In this document: positions 14,496 to 22,087 of the stretch, one piece after another | Layout: each line of letters opens with the position of its first letter | Numbering within the stretch: the stretch's first letter is position 1 | NCBI GenBank assembly: GCA_023442755.1 | Contig: JAEZXS010000204.1 | Location: forward strand, 1 to 32,512 | DNA: 32,512 bases | Reading direction: 5' to 3' | From: Pseudomonadota bacterium | Lineage (GTDB): Bacteria; Desulfobacterota; Syntrophobacteria; Syntrophobacterales; Syntrophobacteraceae | Notes under the pieces: generated by a model | What the model was told of the DNA's origin: nothing | The model's input: only the letters and a program-made list of their open reading frames with translations | Databases searched by the model: none | Made by a program: the position numbers and the translations under genes

Positions 14496-16349
14496 ATGCA
14501 TGAGTTACTGATTACCGCAACCGACAGGCCGCATTTCCTTCTGGGCAACGAGGCTATCGTGCGCGGCGCGCTCGAGTCGGGTGTGCGCGTAGTTGCAGCC
14601 TATCCCGGGACGCCTTCTTCGGAGATCGTGGACCGCTTCTACCAGCTTGGACCGGAAGCCGGCGTCTACGTGGAATATTCCGTTAATGAAAAGGTGTCCA
14701 TGGAGGTCGCGTGTGCCGCGGCCGTTTCCGGAGTGAGAAGCCTGTGTGCGATGAAGCACGTCGGGCTGAACGTGGCGGCGGATGCTTTCATGACCCTGGC
14801 CTATGTGGGGGTGAAAGCGGGAATGGTGATCGTCGTCGCCGACGATCCGTTTCTGCACTCGAGCCAGAACGAGCAGGACAGCCGCTACTATGCCAAAATG
14901 GCCGGCGTCCCGATGTTCGAACCGTCAACGCCGGAGGAAGCCTACCGGATGGTCCGGGAAGCCTTCGAGATTTCCGAAAAGTACGGAATCCCCTGCCTGC
15001 TTCGGACCTCGACTCGCGTGAATCACTGCAGAGGGCCGGTCGGAGTGGGAACGATCCCGTCCGACAAGGGCGCGCCCGGCTTTTTCGAAAAAGACCCGTT
15101 CAACCGGGTGGTGATCCCCGCGGTCGGCCGAAAACTCAGGCTCGCATTGCTCGAAAAGGGGAAAAAGCTCCAGGAGAACTCGGAATCCAGCGCAATGAAT
15201 TTCAGCGCCGGGCAGGGCGAACTCGGGGTCATAACCAGCGGGATTTCCTGGCTTCACGTGCGGGATGCCGTGCAGGGCCTGGGACTGGAAGACAGGGTGA
15301 AAATCCTGAAATTGGGTTTTACCAATCCTTATCCGAAAGCCCTGATTCGCGAATTCCTGGCCGGAGTGAAGAAAGCCCTGGTGGTGGAAGAAATCGATCC
15401 CTTCCTCGAAGAGGGCGTACGCCTCACGGCGCAGACAGCGGGGCTGCAGGTTGAAATCGCCGGCAAGGAACTGGTGCCCCGGGCCTTCGAACTGGATGCG
15501 GTCAAAGTCAAAAAGGCGATGAGCTGCTTTTTCGGCGTGCCCTTCGAACAACCCCAGGCGATCGCCGCTCCGGAACTGCCCGTGCGCCCGCCGAACCTGT
15601 GCCCCGGCTGTCCCCATCGGGCCACCTACTACAGCGTGAAAGCGGTCTTCGGCGAAGAAGCCGTCTACCCATCCGATATCGGGTGCTATACCCTGGGAAT
15701 ACTCCCGCCGCTCAAGGCCGCCGATTTCCTGATCTGCATGGGATCGGGAGTATCGACCGCAGGCGGGTTCAGCAAGGTGCTGGATCGCCCGGTAGTTGCC
15801 TTTATCGGGGATTCGACCTTTTTCCATTCCGGCATTACGGGCCTGATAAATGCCGTGACCCAGGGGCACCGGTTCCTGCTCGTGATCCTGGACAACGGAA
15901 CGACCGCCATGACCGGACATCAGCCAAACCCGGGGATCGAACTGACGCCGTCCGGCAAGATCGAGCCGAAGGTGAACCTCGAAAAATTGGTGCGCGGGTG
16001 CGGAGTCAGCCGGGTCGCCACCGTTAATCCGCTCCAGGTAAAAAAGACCCAGGAAGTCCTGCAGGATTTTCGGGCCAGGATGAACGAGGGGGGAGTTTCG
16101 GTGATCATCGCCAAGAGCCCGTGTCCTCTTTTTGAAAACCGGATTCTCAAAAAGAAAAAGAAGATTGTATTCCATGTAGACCAGGCCTGCGACTGCAGAA
16201 AGTGCATCAACGAACTGGGATGCCCCGCCTTTTCCGTCTACAAGGGCGAAGCGGGCGAGGAGCGCATCCGGATAAACGAGGCGCTTTGCAGCGGGTGCAG
16301 CGTGTGTTCGCAGATTTGCGACGCGATAAAGCCGAAACGGATTTCCTGA
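14496..16349 (+). CDS. iorA: Indolepyruvate ferredoxin oxidoreductase alpha subunit
   Basis: IorA is the thiamine-diphosphate and 4Fe-4S subunit that oxidatively decarboxylates aryl-pyruvates to aryl-acetyl-CoA, reducing ferredoxin. The 617-residue protein has the pyrimidine-binding domain first (LLGNEAIVRGALESGV, AAYPGTPSSEI, EYSVNEKV), then CPGCPHR and the thiamine pyrophosphate motif GDSTFFHSG...LDNGTTAMTG, and a ferredoxin domain in the last 65 residues. The second cluster motif CSGCSVCSQIC is regular. The first, CDCRKCINELGC, has its first Cys shifted by one from CxxCxxC. Start ATG 14496 has GGAGG seven nt upstream. It pairs with iorB 16 nt downstream. Confidence 0.94.
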   Translation: MHELLITATDRPHFLLGNEAIVRGALESGVRVVAAYPGTPSSEIVDRFYQLGPEAGVYVEYSVNEKVSMEVACAAAVSGVRSLCAMKHVGLNVAADAFMTLAYVGVKAGMVIVVADDPFLHSSQNEQDSRYYAKMAGVPMFEPSTPEEAYRMVREAFEISEKYGIPCLLRTSTRVNHCRGPVGVGTIPSDKGAPGFFEKDPFNRVVIPAVGRKLRLALLEKGKKLQENSESSAMNFSAGQGELGVITSGISWLHVRDAVQGLGLEDRVKILKLGFTNPYPKALIREFLAGVKKALVVEEIDPFLEEGVRLTAQTAGLQVEIAGKELVPRAFELDAVKVKKAMSCFFGVPFEQPQAIAAPELPVRPPNLCPGCPHRATYYSVKAVFGEEAVYPSDIGCYTLGILPPLKAADFLICMGSGVSTAGGFSKVLDRPVVAFIGDSTFFHSGITGLINAVTQGHRFLLVILDNGTTAMTGHQPNPGIELTPSGKIEPKVNLEKLVRGCGVSRVATVNPLQVKKTQEVLQDFRARMNEGGVSVIIAKSPCPLFENRILKKKKKIVFHVDQACDCRKCINELGCPAFSVYKGEAGEERIRINEALCSGCSVCSQICDAIKPKRIS

Positions 16350-16365
16350 ACAGAAAGAAGAGTCA

Positions 16366-16971
16366 ATGGTGAAGAAAGATAAAGCCGAACGTATATTCTT
16401 TACCGGGGTCGGAGGGCAGGGAACGCTTCTGGCGACTCGCCTGGTGGGGGAAGCCGCCCTGGAGGAAGGCATTCCCGTTCTGATGAGTGAAATTCACGGA
16501 ATGGCCCAGCGGGGCGGGGTTGTGGAATCCTCGGTGGTAATCGGGTCCGCGGCCAGCCCGACCATTGCGGACGGAGAGGCCGATATCGTTATTGCGTTCG
16601 AGCCGCTGGAAGCCGCTCGGGCTCTTTCCAAGTGCCATCCGGGAAGCGTCGTCATTACCGGGATCACCCCCATTCCGCCTTTCAGCGTTACGGTCGGGCA
16701 AAGCGCCTATCCGGCGCCCGAAGGGCTGTTCGAAACGGTCGCATCCAGTGTATCCCGGCTCATCAGGGTGGATGCGGTTGCGCTGGCCGAAGCGGCCGGG
16801 GCCGGGAGAAGTTCGAACGTTGTAATGATCGGGGTCCTGGCCGGAACCGGGTTGCTGCCCATGTCGAAGCAGAGCTGGGAGAAGGCGTTGAAAAGGATTC
16901 TGCCGGCAAAACTGATCGAGGTGAACATGCGGGCGTTCGAATCCGGATTTTCGGAAGGCGCCGGAAAATAA
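16366..16971 (+). CDS. iorB: Indolepyruvate ferredoxin oxidoreductase beta subunit
   Basis: This 201-residue beta (gamma-domain) subunit of IOR binds CoA side chemistry with IorA. It shows GVGGQGTLLATRLVGEAA at the N-terminus, SEIHGMAQRGG, and ADIVIAFEPLEAARAL, all typical of the pyruvate ferredoxin oxidoreductase gamma domain. It follows iorA after 16 nt and is the last gene of the run; a GC-rich hairpin lies just downstream. Confidence 0.94.
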   Translation: MVKKDKAERIFFTGVGGQGTLLATRLVGEAALEEGIPVLMSEIHGMAQRGGVVESSVVIGSAASPTIADGEADIVIAFEPLEAARALSKCHPGSVVITGITPIPPFSVTVGQSAYPAPEGLFETVASSVSRLIRVDAVALAEAAGAGRSSNVVMIGVLAGTGLLPMSKQSWEKALKRILPAKLIEVNMRAFESGFSEGAGK

Positions 16972-16980
16972 AAATCATGC

Positions 16981-17003
16981 GCCCGGCCCTTCCGGGGCCG
17001 GGC
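16981..17003 (+). terminator. GC-rich terminator-like hairpin after iorB
   Basis: GCCCGGCCC pairs perfectly with GGGCCGGGC around TTCCG, 9 nt after the iorB stop. No U tract follows, so it may be a Rho-linked 3' end or mRNA stabiliser. Confidence 0.5.
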
Positions 17004-17158
17004 CGATCGGAACCGGACGAGCCTGCGCATTCCCCTGGTGCGTTGGCAATGCTGAAATAATTACTTTACACCTGTTCGACTCGATAGCAGAATAGGCGTT
17101 GACGTTGCGCCGGCGGACCCGACTTTCTGCCCCCGCGTTCCGGGGGGACGGCGTCCGA

Positions 17159-18052
17159 ATGTCTGATCCGAATCGTCAGGTGGCCTGGAAAACAATGCGG
17201 GCGCTTCTCAAAACTTTTGCAACCTGCTTAGTCGCCGTGCTTCTCCTTGCCATGCATTGTGGCAGCGGTGTACCCATGGACGGGAATGTCCCGAACCCGT
17301 GGAAAGAGGCCGATGAGGGACTCCTGGTTGCAGAATTCGAGAGCCCGGCCAAAAGCGACAATCCCTTCTCCATCACCGTTGTAAAGATCGATCCCCGCTA
17401 TTATTCACTCAAACTGCTTTGTGCTTCCGAATTCGGCAAGGAAAAACTGACCGCCAGAGAATGGTGTGAAAAACATCAGCTGCTTGCGGCAGTAAATGCG
17501 GGGATGTTCCAGGAAGACGGACTGACCAGCGTAGGGTACATGCGCAATTTCAAGCATGTCAACAATTCCCGGGTCACGAAATTCAACAATGTGCTGGCCT
17601 TCAATCCCGTTGAGGAAAGTCTTGCGGCTGTCCGGATAATAGACCGCGAATGCGAGGATTTCGACGTCCTGCGCCGGCAGTATCAAACGATGGTGCAGAG
17701 CATCCGGATGGTTTCCTGCGATCGGCAGAACGTCTGGAGCCGGCAAAACTCGAAATGGAGCACCCTCGCCATAGGAATGGACACGGACGGCAACATCCTG
17801 TTTCTTTTCAGCAGAACTCCTCAGCCGGTGCACGATTTTATAGAGGCGCTTCTCTCCCTGCCGCTTTCACTCAAGAGTGCGATGTATCTCGAAGGCGGCC
17901 CCCAGGCTTCGCTCTTTCTCTCCACGCCCAAAATGACGGTGGACAGGAACGGGGTCTGGGAAGGTCTCGAGGAAGGCAAGTCCTCCTTCCAGTTTGCCCT
18001 CCCGATTCCCAACGTTATCGGCATCACGAAAAAGGCGCCGATCAAAGGTTAG
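17159..18052 (+). CDS. Phosphodiester glycosidase-like (DUF2233/NAGPA) exported protein
   Basis: The protein resembles the NAGPA/phosphodiester glycosidase domain family, named after the enzyme that removes N-acetylglucosamine from phosphodiesters; bacterial members act outside the cytoplasm on unknown substrates. Family landmarks are LLAAVNAGMFQEDG, NNVLAFNP, a WSTLAIGMDTDGNILFLFS stretch and MYLEGGPQASLF. A signal sequence spans MRALLKTFATCLVAVLLLAMHC, and the Cys may be lipidated although AMHC is an imperfect lipobox. The start is unsure: ATG 17159 adds 12 residues before this segment, ATG 17195 starts exactly at it, and 17099 is less likely. Its 3' end overlaps the convergent lipoprotein gene by 11 nt. 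Confidence 0.8.
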   Translation: MSDPNRQVAWKTMRALLKTFATCLVAVLLLAMHCGSGVPMDGNVPNPWKEADEGLLVAEFESPAKSDNPFSITVVKIDPRYYSLKLLCASEFGKEKLTAREWCEKHQLLAAVNAGMFQEDGLTSVGYMRNFKHVNNSRVTKFNNVLAFNPVEESLAAVRIIDRECEDFDVLRRQYQTMVQSIRMVSCDRQNVWSRQNSKWSTLAIGMDTDGNILFLFSRTPQPVHDFIEALLSLPLSLKSAMYLEGGPQASLFLSTPKMTVDRNGVWEGLEEGKSSFQFALPIPNVIGITKKAPIKG

Positions 18053-18434
18053 GCAGTTCCCTCCCTCCCACGTCTTCCTGCGGGCTCATCCGCTGGTCCT
18101 TCGACCTGATCTTCTGCTTGGCGCGGAAAATGGCCTCGCTGTTCTTATCCAGCTTGGCACTCAGGGACTCCGTCTCCTTGGGGGTAAGTGCGCCCTGCGC
18201 CTGCGCCCGCGAGTACTCTCCCTTTATCCGGTCAAGGTTTTCCTGGATTATGCGGGCGTGCTCCTGCGGAAACGAATGGGCGGCGACTTCCTGGCTCAGC
18301 CATTTCTGCTGGGTGGCTATCCTCGTGCCTATGTCGGATTCGGTCGGCTTCAGAAGCGGTTTTACGTCGGAAACACAGGCCGAAAGACCCCAAAGAAGCG
18401 CTATTGCGAGCAGCACCAATTTATTCGATTTCAC
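18042..18434 (-). CDS. Small hypothetical lipoprotein, 130 aa
   Basis: This is a short exported lipoprotein with no recognised domain. The N-terminus (VKSNKLVLLAIALLWGLSAC) is a signal peptide ending in a good lipobox, L-S-A-C. The mature part is helical and highly charged (HARIIQENLDRIKGEYSRAQ, TPKETESLSAKLDKNSEAIFRAKQKI) and may form a coiled coil. I start it at GTG 18432-18434, which has GGGAGG six nt upstream; the longer frame would bury the signal peptide. It converges on the phosphodiester-glycosidase-like gene with an 11-nt overlap of coding ends, so no terminator fits between them. Confidence 0.78.
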   Translation of the reverse strand: MKSNKLVLLAIALLWGLSACVSDVKPLLKPTESDIGTRIATQQKWLSQEVAAHSFPQEHARIIQENLDRIKGEYSRAQAQGALTPKETESLSAKLDKNSEAIFRAKQKIRSKDQRMSPQEDVGGRELPNL

Positions 18435-18864
18435 TTTTTCCTCCCAAAAGATGCGAAACGGGGAAAGCCCGAGCATCCCTGTCTTTTACCCGACTTTATA
18501 CGTTTCCAAAACAAATTTTGAGCCCGGCCTGAAACCAGGGTGATATATAAAAAGACCTGCCGCAAATGTTTACTTTTGATTTCCATGAACCTAATTTGAC
18601 TTCATAGGTGGATGTATCATAGACGCACACCGGTTTCCGCTCGACCGAAAGGGAAGGCGGCCAAGTTTCCCAAATTAATTATTCGACTTTACTTTAAGCT
18701 GCGGAATGCCTATTAGGAACAAAATTTGCTTACTTCCCGGAATAGCGTGAAGAACGCTCTTTCCGGGGAAGTTCACGGGACGGACCGTTTAATGCCTGGA
18801 CGGGTTCGCTCCATTTCCTGCTCCCGGGGAGGGCTGGGGCGCGGGCAAATACGGGGAAGAACCG
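18435..18864. other. Divergent intergenic region with a large imperfect hairpin
   Basis: I see no gene. It is AT-rich between 18480 and 18720, the likely promoter zone for both flanking genes, but no promoter with good spacing stands out. A large hairpin lies at 18733-18771. Confidence 0.55.
18733..18771 (+). other. Imperfect stem-loop upstream of the Cys-rich small gene
   Basis: CTTCCCGGAATAGCGT pairs with ACGCTCTTTCCGGGGAAG (about 15 pairs with a bulge and one internal mismatch) around GAAGA. It lies about 95 nt before the 73-aa gene and could be leader structure or a terminator for upstream transcription. Confidence 0.4.
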
Positions 18865-19086
18865 ATGATGTACCAGTGTATCAGGTGTTACAAGACTTGG
18901 GGCTATGGAGAACCGGAACTGGACGGCTACTCCCACGGGCTTTGTATCATGTGCCTGAGAGACGCGCTCGCTCCGCTCTACCGCAGACGGCAGGTCGAGG
19001 AAGGTCATTTCGACTGCTTCGGAAAGGCAGCCGGGTATTGCGACCAGGAGACCTGTAAATACAGAGAAATCTGCCTCGGAGAATAA
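18865..19086 (+). CDS. Cys-rich small protein, possible zinc ribbon, 73 aa
   Basis: I do not recognise a named family. The protein carries two CxxC pairs in the N-terminal half (C5-IR-C8 and C27-IM-C30), which would suit a zinc ribbon, and a second Cys cluster near the end (DCFGKAAGYCDQETCKYREIC). It is soluble, with no signal peptide. Start ATG 18865 (or 18868) has GGGGAAG eight to ten nt upstream. It stands alone, and its stop codon TAA abuts the left end of the MITE-like element at 19086. Confidence 0.68.
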   Translation: MMYQCIRCYKTWGYGEPELDGYSHGLCIMCLRDALAPLYRRRQVEEGHFDCFGKAAGYCDQETCKYREICLGE

Positions 19087-19268
19087 GGGCTTATCCGTAA
19101 ATAAATCCTTGGTGCTTGCAACCGGCTTTTGGTCCGCTTCGGCCGCTCCTCAATCGCAATATCCTCAACGTAGTCCGGCTACGCCTGCGGTTTTGCTCAG
19201 TCGCCGCGACCAAAATCGGTCTCAAAATCCAGCGCAATCCCTGAAAGGCCTATTTACGGACAAGCCCT
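19086..19268. mobile_element. MITE-like element, 183 bp with 18-bp terminal inverted repeats
   Basis: AGGGCTTATCCGTAAATA (19086-19103) and TATTTACGGACAAGCCCT (19251-19268) are inverted copies with one mismatch. The 147 bp between them have no gene and contain internal palindromes such as CGTAG-TCCGG-CTACG. No clear target duplication is seen. A fragment of the internal sequence recurs at 20124-20152. Confidence 0.62.
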
Positions 19269-19535
19269 AAATCCCGCCCCATCCTCGATACGATTGACGC
19301 CCTGCCCCGGCAGATGCGCCGCCCGCCATTCATTCCATTCCGATTCACCGCACAACTCGGCAGTGGGCCATTTTCAACTTGTGTCGGTTTTCGCAGGTAT
19401 CTCCTGCAATGCCGGAAAGCTATGTAGTGGGAAAATACCTTGAATTGCGCATTTTCTTTTTTTTCGCTTGACCTAAATTTCCACCTGGACGATACAATGT
19501 ATATCCAAAAGTAAAACCGGAATGGAGGGCTAGGC
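19087..19535. other. Gene-free region before mazE
   Basis: It contains the MITE-like element up to 19268, then about 190 bp without recognisable content, then the mazE promoter and operator (19468-19502). Confidence 0.6.
19468..19502 (+). promoter_or_regulatory. mazEF promoter with overlapping palindromic operator
   Basis: TTGACC (19468-19473) is followed by TACAAT (19493-19498, 19-bp spacer) or GATACA (17-bp spacer). The perfect palindrome ATACA-A-TGTAT (19492-19502) overlaps the -10, as expected for autorepression by MazE or the MazEF complex. Confidence 0.5.
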
Positions 19536-19778
19536 ATGCAGACAATACGAAAATGGGGTAATAGTCTTGCTCTGAGGATTCCAATGGCGCTCGCATCCCA
19601 ATTGGGTATCAAAGAGAACTCCGAGGTAGAATGCAGTGTGTTGGATGGTAAACTCGTCGTCAAGCCGATTAGCCGTAACCCTAAATATCTCCTTTGTGAT
19701 CTTTTGGCTGGTATCAATAGTGAAAACCGCCACGAAGAGATTGATACGGGAGATCCGCGTGGGGGTGAGGTCTGGTGA
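19536..19778 (+). CDS. mazE: MazE-type antitoxin, AbrB fold
   Basis: This 80-residue antitoxin binds and neutralises the MazF toxin encoded next and represses their shared promoter. The N-terminal part is a SpoVT/AbrB swapped-hairpin DNA-binding domain (IRKWGNSLALRIPMALASQLGI, then the KLVVKPI strand). The C-terminal tail, about residues 50-80, is polar and would wrap around the toxin. GGAGGG lies nine nt before the ATG. Its stop overlaps the mazF start (GTGA), so they are translationally coupled. GC content is lower than in neighbouring housekeeping genes, in keeping with horizontal spread. Confidence 0.92.
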   Translation: MQTIRKWGNSLALRIPMALASQLGIKENSEVECSVLDGKLVVKPISRNPKYLLCDLLAGINSENRHEEIDTGDPRGGEVW

Positions 19779-20119
19779 GTCTTTATATCCCGGATAGAGG
19801 CGACATCGTCTATTTAGATTTCAATCCCCAGGCTGGACATGAGCAAGCCGGCAGAAGGCCGGCGCTCGTATTATCTCCGAAGGCTTATAACGAAAAAACC
19901 GGATTTGCCGTTCTGTGCCCCGTTACAAATACAATCAAGGGCAATCCGTTTGAAGTATTGATTCCGGACGGATGCAAGGTTGCTGGAGCCGTGCTTACCC
20001 ATCAAATCAAAAGTCTTGATCTTGCAGCCAGACGATGCGAATACGGCTGTATAATACCGAGAGAAGTTCTGGAAGAAGCATTGGAAAAAATCTCAGCCAT
20101 TCTTTTTCAAACCTGCTAG
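19775..20119 (+). CDS. mazF: MazF-type mRNA interferase toxin
   Basis: MazF-family toxins are sequence-specific ribonucleases that cut mRNA when the antitoxin is degraded. The 114-residue protein has the family signature PDRGDIVYLDFNPQAGHEQAGRRPALVLSP, then CPVTNTIKGNPFEV, and LTHQIKSLDL, which together hold the usual catalytic Arg and Thr/Ser region. The start is GTG 19775 inside the mazE stop. The gene looks intact. Its right side has a fragment related to the MITE-like element on the left of the pair. Confidence 0.93.
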   Translation: MSLYIPDRGDIVYLDFNPQAGHEQAGRRPALVLSPKAYNEKTGFAVLCPVTNTIKGNPFEVLIPDGCKVAGAVLTHQIKSLDLAARRCEYGCIIPREVLEEALEKISAILFQTC

Positions 20120-20123
20120 CCTG

Positions 20124-20152
20124 CTCAATTCGCAATATCCTCCGTTGTCCGG
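20124..20152. repeat. Fragment related to the interior of the MITE-like element
   Basis: The words CAATATCCTC and GTCCGG and their surroundings match 19149-19178 in order, with a few differences. The terminal inverted repeats are absent. Confidence 0.4.
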
Positions 20153-20305
20153 AGGTGATCGGTGCCCCAACCGCCATTGTGGGGTCAAGATGCAAGAATT
20201 TCAAAATACCCGCAAGCCGATTCCTCTTTCGAAATTCAGCGTTCAGCCTTAATTTACTAGGACGTAATATTCTTTTCCGCTCAAAGCATTTGGGGGAGGG
20301 AACAT

Positions 20306-20629
20306 ATGAAAAATTCCGATGACGGCGAAGAAGAATCGGACTGCTGCGCGTGCCCGACGGATGCGACACAGTCGGCCTGGAGCGGCGGATGTGCTGGAAA
20401 GCAAAACGTTTTTACAAAAAGAGAGGAAGCGGTGCTCGGCAGGATTCGGGAGGTATCGATGCAGGCCCGCGCCCTGAAGGAGCGAATTCGCGATTGTGAC
20501 GCGATTGCAGGCGATTCGACGGAGGAGGCTCTAAGCGAGCTGGAACGCCTCCGGCGGGTTCGCGGCGAACTCGAACAGGAACGCATTGCAGCCGCCGAGG
20601 AGCGTATGCGCCTCCTGGGACATGCCTGA
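20306..20629 (+). CDS. Hypothetical coiled-coil protein, 107 aa
   Basis: I do not recognise a family. The first 35 residues are acidic and Cys-rich (DCCACPTD), the rest is one long charged helix with heptad-like spacing (EEAVLGRIREVSMQARALKE, LSELERLRRVRGELEQERIA), likely a coiled coil. There is no signal peptide. The ribosome site GGGAGGG lies six to seven nt before the ATG, which makes the gene credible. A terminator follows at 20667. It sits alone between mazEF and trpS. Confidence 0.72.
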   Translation: MKNSDDGEEESDCCACPTDATQSAWSGGCAGKQNVFTKREEAVLGRIREVSMQARALKERIRDCDAIAGDSTEEALSELERLRRVRGELEQERIAAAEERMRLLGHA

Positions 20630-20666
20630 CGGCAGCCGGCTTTACTGGAATGTGTTGGAATTATTC

Positions 20667-20686
20667 GCCCCCCTCTTAAGGGGGGC
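20667..20686 (+). terminator. Rho-independent terminator
   Basis: GCCCCCC pairs with GGGGGGC around TCTTAA and is followed by TTTACGTTT. It lies 37 nt after the coiled-coil gene and just before trpS. Confidence 0.65.
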
Positions 20687-20717
20687 TTTACGTTTAGCAA
20701 GCTGAATTGTAAATCAG

Positions 20718-21755
20718 GTGGAGACGAGAGGAACGAAAAGAATTCTTACCGGTGACAGGCCGACGGGACGCCTGCACCTGGGACACTGGGTCGGAAGCCT
20801 TCGGAACAGGGTAAAACTCCAGTACGAGTACGAGACCATCCTCATCATAGCCGACCTGCATGTGCTCACAACCAAAAGAACCCGCAAAGATATCCGGGAA
20901 GTCCTGCCGAACGCCCGGGGGCTGGCCATCGACTATCTCGCTTCAGGCATCGACCCCGAGCGCACCCGCATCTACCTGCAGTCGGCAGTCCCCGAAACCT
21001 TCGAGCTGTATGCCTATCTTCAGAATCTCGCCACGGTAAACCGCCTTTTGCGGCTCCCGAGCATCAAGCAAATGGCGCAGGCTGCCAACATCGAGGAGGA
21101 ATCCCTTCCCTTCGGCCTTCTAGGATACCCCGTCCTCCAGGCCGCGGACATCCTGCTCGCCCGAGCCGACCTGGTGCCCGTTGGGAAGGACAACGCGGCG
21201 CACGTCGAAATCACCCGCGAAATCGCCCGCCATTTCAACAACACCTATGGGGAGGTTTTCCCGGAGCCCGAACCGCTGCTGAGCGATTTCCCTGCGCTGG
21301 TCGGCACCGACAACCGGGGGAAGATGTCCAAATCGGCCGGGAATGCCATCTTTCTGAGCGACGACGAGAAAACGGTGGCATCGAAGGTCGCCGCGATGTT
21401 TACCGATCCGAAGCGGATTCATGCCGATATTCCGGGCACCGTCGAAGGTAACCCCGTTTTCGTTTATCACGACATATTCAACGACGACAGGGCGGAGGTG
21501 GAGGAGCTTGCGGCCCGCTATCGCGTGGGAAAAGTCGGGGACAGGGAAGTCAAGGAAAAGCTCGCCCGGGCGTTGAATCGATTCCTGGCGCCCTTGCGGG
21601 AGAAAATGGCATTTTATGAAAGCAAACCCGCCCTCGTGGACGAAATCATCCGGAACGGGACCTTCGCAATGCGGCAGACTGCAGGGGAGACCATGCGCAA
21701 GGTTCGTCGCAAAATGGGAATGGACCGAGTCCGGGAAGGGATTTTGGGGCGGTAG
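20718..21755 (+). CDS. trpS: Tryptophan--tRNA ligase
   Basis: This class I aminoacyl-tRNA synthetase charges tRNA-Trp. The 345-residue length fits bacterial TrpRS. The HIGH-type signature is HLGH (20-23), the second ATP motif is GKMSKS (KMSKS 202-206), and ADLHVLTT, LGYPVLQAADIL and PVGKDNAAHVE are TrpRS landmarks; the AADIL stretch separates it from TyrRS. The best start is GTG 20718, since no ATG precedes the conserved RILTGDRPTG segment. The ribosome site is weak (AAATCAG). Confidence 0.95.
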   Translation: METRGTKRILTGDRPTGRLHLGHWVGSLRNRVKLQYEYETILIIADLHVLTTKRTRKDIREVLPNARGLAIDYLASGIDPERTRIYLQSAVPETFELYAYLQNLATVNRLLRLPSIKQMAQAANIEEESLPFGLLGYPVLQAADILLARADLVPVGKDNAAHVEITREIARHFNNTYGEVFPEPEPLLSDFPALVGTDNRGKMSKSAGNAIFLSDDEKTVASKVAAMFTDPKRIHADIPGTVEGNPVFVYHDIFNDDRAEVEELAARYRVGKVGDREVKEKLARALNRFLAPLREKMAFYESKPALVDEIIRNGTFAMRQTAGETMRKVRRKMGMDRVREGILGR

Positions 21756-22087
21756 CGCATCGCCGGTTCCGGATGCCCGCTTTCGGTTTTCGGCCAGGAT
21801 TTTCATATCGGAATGTGCAGGATTCCACAAACATGGTCGAATGCGAAAATCTCTTGATCAAAGGTCTTGATTATTTTGTTATAATTGAACCGCGTGTTGG
21901 GGAAAGCAACATCCTGACTGAGTATCCTCCTCCCTTATCGAGAATAATTATTGTTAGAATTCGGTATTTTCCCGAATACAAAATTGGAGACACCCATCCG
22001 CCAGCAATCGGCATGGAGCCGAGAATATCAAATAACGGCGGGAGCTTGATCGATTGGAGTCCCGCCCCCTTTGCCCAGGAGCGTTAA
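21756..22087. other. trpS-maeB intergenic region with a promoter
   Basis: It is AT-rich between 21840 and 21980 and has a perfect -10 box at 21880. The region around 21985-22060 shows no gene. AGGAG six nt before 22088 is the maeB ribosome site. Confidence 0.55.
21854..21885 (+). promoter_or_regulatory. Possible promoter of maeB
   Basis: A perfect TATAAT at 21880-21885 sits in AT-rich sequence. The nearest -35-like box is TTGATC at 21854-21859, 20 bp away, which is longer than optimal. A leader of about 195 nt would precede maeB. Confidence 0.4.
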
